From NCBI RefSeq assembly GCF_042680125.1, contig NZ_JBHTNY010000097.1: DNA of 5,102 nucleotides, one strand, 5' to 3'. Shown here piece after piece: positions 1 to 5,102 of this stretch. Position 1 is the first letter of the stretch. Each line of letters opens with the position of its first letter. The notes beneath the pieces are model-generated. The model was not told where the DNA came from and searched no databases. It was given only the letters and a program-made list of their open reading frames with translations. Position numbers and translations under genes: made by a program. Origin of the DNA: Robinsoniella peoriensis. GTDB lineage: Bacteria > Bacillota > Clostridia > Lachnospirales > Lachnospiraceae.

Positions 1-67
1 CAACCTTAAAACAGTAATAAAGGGATAAAATTAGCTAGTAGTTGATTTTTGAACTAAGATCAAAACT
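1..67 (+). promoter_or_regulatory. AT-rich leader upstream of 16S rRNA
   Basis: This is the transcribed leader, or part of it, just before the mature 16S 5' end. I see no convincing -35/-10 pair, so the promoter is probably outside the window. Two elements are visible. AACAGTAA (10-17) is exactly complementary to TTACTGTT (1626-1633) in the 16S trailer, which fits the base of a 16S precursor processing duplex. TTTTGA (47-52) can pair with TCAAAA (60-65) around a 7-nt loop next to the 16S start. The pairing is seen in the sequence; a role in processing by an RNase III-type enzyme is inferred from how rRNA precursors are generally matured. Confidence 0.5.
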
Positions 68-1723
<1,656 letters not shown>

Positions 1724-1840
1724 TCTGGTGGCGATGCGCTTAGGGGAAACACCCGTACCCATCCCGAACACGATGGTTAAGACTTAAGCGGCCGATGGTA
1801 CTGCACTGGTAACGGTGTGGGAGAGCAGGTGGCTGCCAGA
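1724..1840 (+). rRNA. rrf: 5S ribosomal RNA, complete
   Basis: The 5S RNA of the large ribosomal subunit, about 117 nt, which is the normal size. The terminal helix I is visible: TCTGGTGGC (1724-1732) pairs with GCTGCCAGA at the 3' end with two G-U pairs (the nine bases ending at 1840). The conserved loop CCGAAC lies at 1764-1769 between the CCATC/GATGG arms of helix III. The loop E region CGATGGTA is near 1793-1800, and GGGAGAG is at 1819-1825. The gene lies 125 bases after 16S and before 23S instead of in the usual place after 23S. The next sequence after five more bases is the N gap. Exact ends could vary by one or two bases. Confidence 0.96.
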
Positions 1841-1845
1841 TTTAA

Positions 1846-1941
1846 NNNNNNNNNNNNNNNNNNNNNNNNNNNNNNNNNNNNNNNNNNNNNNNNNNNNNNN
1901 NNNNNNNNNNNNNNNNNNNNNNNNNNNNNNNNNNNNNNNNN
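1846..1941. other. Assembly gap, 96 Ns
   Basis: A run of 96 undetermined bases starts five bases after the 5S 3' end. The length is not a round placeholder such as 100, so it may be a size estimated from paired reads, but this cannot be shown here. The gap is large enough to hide a tRNA gene of about 75 bases, and the true distance could be quite different. The link between the 16S-5S part and the 23S part rests only on whatever scaffolding bridged this gap. Confidence 0.99.
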
Positions 1942-2118
1942 CATGTACCTTGAAAATCACATATAGAAATAATCAAAAATATCTAAATTAGATAAGACAT
2001 CCGAGGTAGTTATCTTTTAAAAAAGGTAATTATTTTAAACTAGCAACAAAACTAAACCAACACCAAACAACGCTATGTGAGGTGGAAAAGTGTGAGAGTA
2101 ACCCTTTCACATGAAAAT
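1942..2118 (+). other. Spacer and leader upstream of 23S rRNA
   Basis: AT-rich sequence between the gap and the 23S 5' end, with no tRNA and no gene. Visible structures are a near-perfect inverted repeat TATCTAA-a-TTAGATA (1980-1994) and an overlapping alternative hairpin AGATAA (1990-1995) with TTATCT (2010-2015). CTAAACC (2052-2058) is complementary to GGTTTAG (5023-5029) downstream of 23S. ATGTGA (2075-2080) can pair with TCACAT (2107-2112), in competition with TGTGA at 2091-2095. These fit the leader of a 23S precursor with a processing duplex. No terminator or clear promoter is seen. Confidence 0.75.
1945..1966 (+). promoter_or_regulatory. Possible boxA-like antitermination motif
   Basis: The stretch containing GTACCTTGAAAATC resembles the CTTTGAAAA-type sequence often found in Firmicute rRNA spacers ahead of 23S, where NusB/NusE-type antitermination factors are thought to load on boxA. 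The match here is partial, and the 5' half of any such element may be lost in the gap. It supports this region being an authentic pre-23S spacer, but the function is inferred. Confidence 0.35.
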
Positions 2119-3203
2119 GGTTAAGCGAACAAGAGCGCAGGGTGGATGCCTTGGCACTAAGAGCCGATGAAAGACGTGATAAGCTGCGAAAAGCTTCGGG
2201 GAGGAGCAAATATCCTACGATCCGGAGATATCTGAATGGGGAAACCCACTTGAGCAAACCTCAAGTATCCATACGCCAATACATAACGTATGGAAGGGAA
2301 CCCGGGGAACTGAAACATCTAAGTACCCGGAGGAAAAGAAAGAAAACTCGATTCCCAAAGTAGCGGCGAGCGAAATGGGAGGAGCCTAAACCGGAATGCG
2401 TGCATTCCGGGGTTATGGACTGCATAACGTGACTTGAATGGTAAAAGAACGGTTTTGGGAAATCCGGCCAGAGAGGGTGAAAGCCCCGTATTTGAAACCA
2501 GAAGAGAGCAGGCAGTATCCAAAGTACCACGAGACACGAGAAACCTTGTGGGAAGTCGGGGGGACCACCCCCCAAGGCTAAATACTACTTAGTGACCGAT
2601 AGTGCATAGTACTGTGAAGGAAAGGTGAAAAGAACCCCGGGAGGGGAGTGAAAAAGAACCTGAAACCCTGTGTTTACAAGCTGTGGAACCACTTTATATG
2701 TGGAACCGCGTACTTTTTGTAGAACGGTCCAGCGAGTTACGCTGGCTGGCAAGGTTAAGCACTCAAGGTGTGGAGCCGGAGGGAAACCAAGTCTTAACAG
2801 GGCGAAAGAGTCAGTCAGAGTAGACCCGAAACCGGGTGATCTATCCATGTCCAGGTTGAAGTTACCGTAAAAGGTAATGGAGGACCGAACGCACATCCGT
2901 TGAAAAGGGTGGCGATGAGGTGTGGATAGGGGAGAAATTCCAATCGAACCCGGAGATAGCTGGTTCTCCTCGAAATAGCTTTAGGGCTAGCCTCATATTA
3001 GTCTAACGGAGGTAGAGCACTGAATTTCCTAGGGGGCGTCAAAGCTTACCAAAGAATATCAAACTCCGAATGCCGTATAGATGATGTATGGGAGTCAGAC
3101 TGCACGAGATAAGTTGGGCAGTCAAAAGGGAAAGAGCCCAGACCTCCAGCTAAGGTCCCAAAGTGTGTGTTAAGTGGAAAAGGATGTGGGATTTCGAAGA
3201 CAA

Positions 3204-3260
3204 CTAGGATGTTGGCTCAGAAGCAGCCATACATTAAAAGAGTGCGTAATAGCTCACTAG
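3204..3260 (+). other. 23S GTPase-associated centre (L11-binding region)
   Basis: This corresponds to E. coli 23S about 1051-1108, the site of L11 binding and elongation-factor contact, and the thiostrepton target. AGGATGTTGGCT, AGAAGCAGCC and GCGTAATAGCTCAC are all recognisable. The closing helix here is CTAG (3204-3207) with CTAG (3257-3260), where E. coli has CCAG with CTGG. The change is compensated, so pairing is kept, which supports a functional gene rather than a decayed copy. Confidence 0.85.
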
Positions 3261-4005
3261 TCGAGAGGTCCTGCGCCGAAAATGTCCGGGGCTGAAACAC
3301 AACACCGAAGCTGAGGAATGGAAGTACATCTACGGGTGTACCCATTGGTAGAGGAGCATTCTTAACTGAGACGAAGCTGTACCGTAAGGAGCAGTGGATT
3401 GTTAAGAAGAGAGAATGCTGGAATGAGTAGCGAGAGGAAGGTGAGAATCCTTCCGGCCGAATATCCAAGGTTTCCAGAGTAAAGCTGATCTGCTCTGGGT
3501 AAGTCGGGGCCTAAGGCGAGGTCGAAAGACGTAGTCGATGGACAACAGGTTGAGATTCCTGTACTATAGTATAACAGAACTGTGGGGACACAGATGGAAA
3601 GCACAATCCGGGAATGGAAAAACCGGTACAAGCGGGGTAGGAGTAGTAAAGGCAAATCCGTACTACAATCTGAAGACGTGACGTGGAGCGAACTAAAGTA
3701 GCGAAGTGTGTGAGCCAGCTGTCAAGAAAAGCCGCTATTGTTTATATTATACCCGTACCGTAAACCGACACAGGTGGATGAGGAGAGAATCCTAAGGCCG
3801 ACGGAAGAAGCATTGTTAAGGAACTCGGCAAAATGACCCCGTAACTTCGGGAGAAGGGGTGCCTCGAAAGAGGCCGCAGAGAATAGGCTCAAGCAACTGT
3901 TTAGCAAAAACACAGGTCTATGCAAAACCGCAAGGTGAAGTATATGGGCTGACGCCTGCCCGGTGCTGGAAGGTTAAGAGGAGATGTCAGCGCAAGCGAA
4001 GCATT

Positions 4006-4101
<96 letters not shown>

Positions 4102-4356
4102 TGATTTGAGCACTGTCTCGACAATGCATCCGGTGAAATTGAAATACCAGTGAAGATGCTGGTTACCTGCGCCAGGACGGAAAGACCCCATGGAGCTTTA
4201 CTCCAGCTTGATACTGGGATTCGGTATTGCATGTACAGGATAGGTGGGAGACTGAGAATTCACAACGCCAGTTGTGAAGGAGTCATTGTTGGGATACCAC
4301 CCTTGCAGTATTGGATTTCTAACCAGCCACCGTGATCCGGTGGTGGGACAATGTCA

Positions 4357-4391
<35 letters not shown>

Positions 4392-4611
4392 GGGTATCGG
4401 AGGCGCTCAAAGGTCTTCTCAGAATGGTTGGAAACCATTCGCAGAGTGCAAAGGCAAAAGAAGGCTTGACTGTGACACCGACGGGTGGAGCAGGTACGAA
4501 AGTAGGACTTAGTGATCCGGTGGTATAAAGTGGGATTGCCATCGCTCAACGGATAAAAGCTACCCTGGGGATAACAGGCTTATCACTCCCAAGAGTTCAC
4601 ATCGACGGAGT

Positions 4612-4652
<41 letters not shown>

Positions 4653-4656
4653 TAGT

Positions 4657-4741
<85 letters not shown>

Positions 4742-4776
4742 GCGTGGGCGCAGGATATTTGAGAGGAGCTGACCTT

Positions 4777-4790
4777 AGTACGAGAGGACC
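4777..4790 (+). other. Sarcin-ricin loop of 23S rRNA
   Basis: AGTACGAGAGGACC is the universal loop that docks translational GTPases and is the target of ribotoxins such as ricin and sarcin. It is fully conserved here, which fits an intact 23S gene. Confidence 0.93.
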
Positions 4791-5018
4791 GGGTTGGACT
4801 GACCTCTGGTGTACCGGTTGTTCTACCAAGAGCATGGCCGGGTAGCCAAGTCGGGAAGGGATAAACGCTGAAGGCATCTAAGCGTGAAGCCCCCCTCAAG
4901 ATGAGATATCCCCCGCATAAGCGGTAAGACCCCTTGAAGACGACGAGGTAGATAGGTTAGAGGTGGAAGTGCAGTAATGTATGGAGCTGACTAATACTAA
5001 TAGGTCGAAGGCTTATCC

Positions 5019-5102
5019 ATAAGGTTTAGGATAATGTCAATAAAGTTGATATGATCAACGAAGTTGGTAATGCAAGAACGGATGATAATTTGATGAATTT
5101 CT
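5019..5102 (+). other. 23S trailer, spacer toward the next gene
   Basis: AT-rich sequence after the mature 23S end. GGTTTAG (5023-5029) can pair with CTAAACC (2052-2058) in the 23S leader, and a small hairpin follows at 5045-5059. No tRNA, gene or intrinsic terminator is seen. The last seven bases, AATTTCT (5096-5102), equal the seven bases spanning the 5' edge of the upstream 5S gene (1720-1726), so a further 5S could begin at about 5100. Only three bases of it would be in view, so it is not annotated as a gene. Confidence 0.7.
5045..5059 (+). other. Perfect 6-bp hairpin downstream of 23S
   Basis: GTTGAT (5045-5050) and ATCAAC (5054-5059) form a perfect 6-pair stem with the 3-base loop ATG. 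It is followed by GAAGTTGG rather than a T-run, so it is unlikely to be a Rho-independent terminator. It may mark a processing point between 23S and a downstream 5S; the role is inference. Confidence 0.5.

Noticed and set aside
31..60. Promoter with TTAGCT as -35 and TAAGAT as -10
   Set aside because: The -35 match is poor, and transcription would start inside or next to the mature 16S end, which would leave no leader for processing.
2558..2573. Six G / ACCA / six C hairpin as a possible terminator
   Set aside because: It is inside 23S, has no T-run, and occupies a normal 23S hairpin that is variable between bacteria.

Overview
The window is a ribosomal RNA (rrn) operon on the + strand. It contains no believable protein-coding gene. 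All the open reading frames are chance frames inside the highly conserved 16S and 23S genes, most of them antisense. The 16S sequence reads as a Firmicute of class Clostridia, most likely Lachnospiraceae (old Clostridium cluster XIVa). This rests on variable-region wording such as the V2 stretch near 256-300 and the V6 stretch near 1041-1105, recognised by eye, so the genus is not resolved. The embedded run of Ns and the window's end close to a likely rRNA repeat suggest a draft or metagenome scaffold.

Layout: 1-67 is an AT-rich 16S leader. 68-1598 is a full-length 16S rRNA. 1599-1723 is a short spacer without tRNA that folds into one long stem-loop. 1724-1840 is a complete 5S rRNA. 1846-1941 is a 96-base run of N. 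1942-2118 is an AT-rich leader in front of 23S. 2119-5018 is a full-length 23S rRNA of about 2900 nt, with no sign of an intervening sequence or intron. 5019-5102 is a 23S trailer with a small perfect hairpin.

The unusual point is the order. The usual bacterial order is 16S-23S-5S, but here a 5S gene lies directly after 16S with no Ns between them, and 23S follows only across the gap. The last seven bases of the window match the seven bases at the 5' edge of the 5S gene. A second 5S may therefore begin at the very end, giving 16S-5S-23S-5S, but this cannot be decided from the window.

The three RNAs would be made as one or more precursor transcripts and cut apart at the flanking duplexes, several of which can be drawn from the sequence. 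I see no sign of a new biological system; the gene order, the gap and the spacer structures are what deserve a second look.
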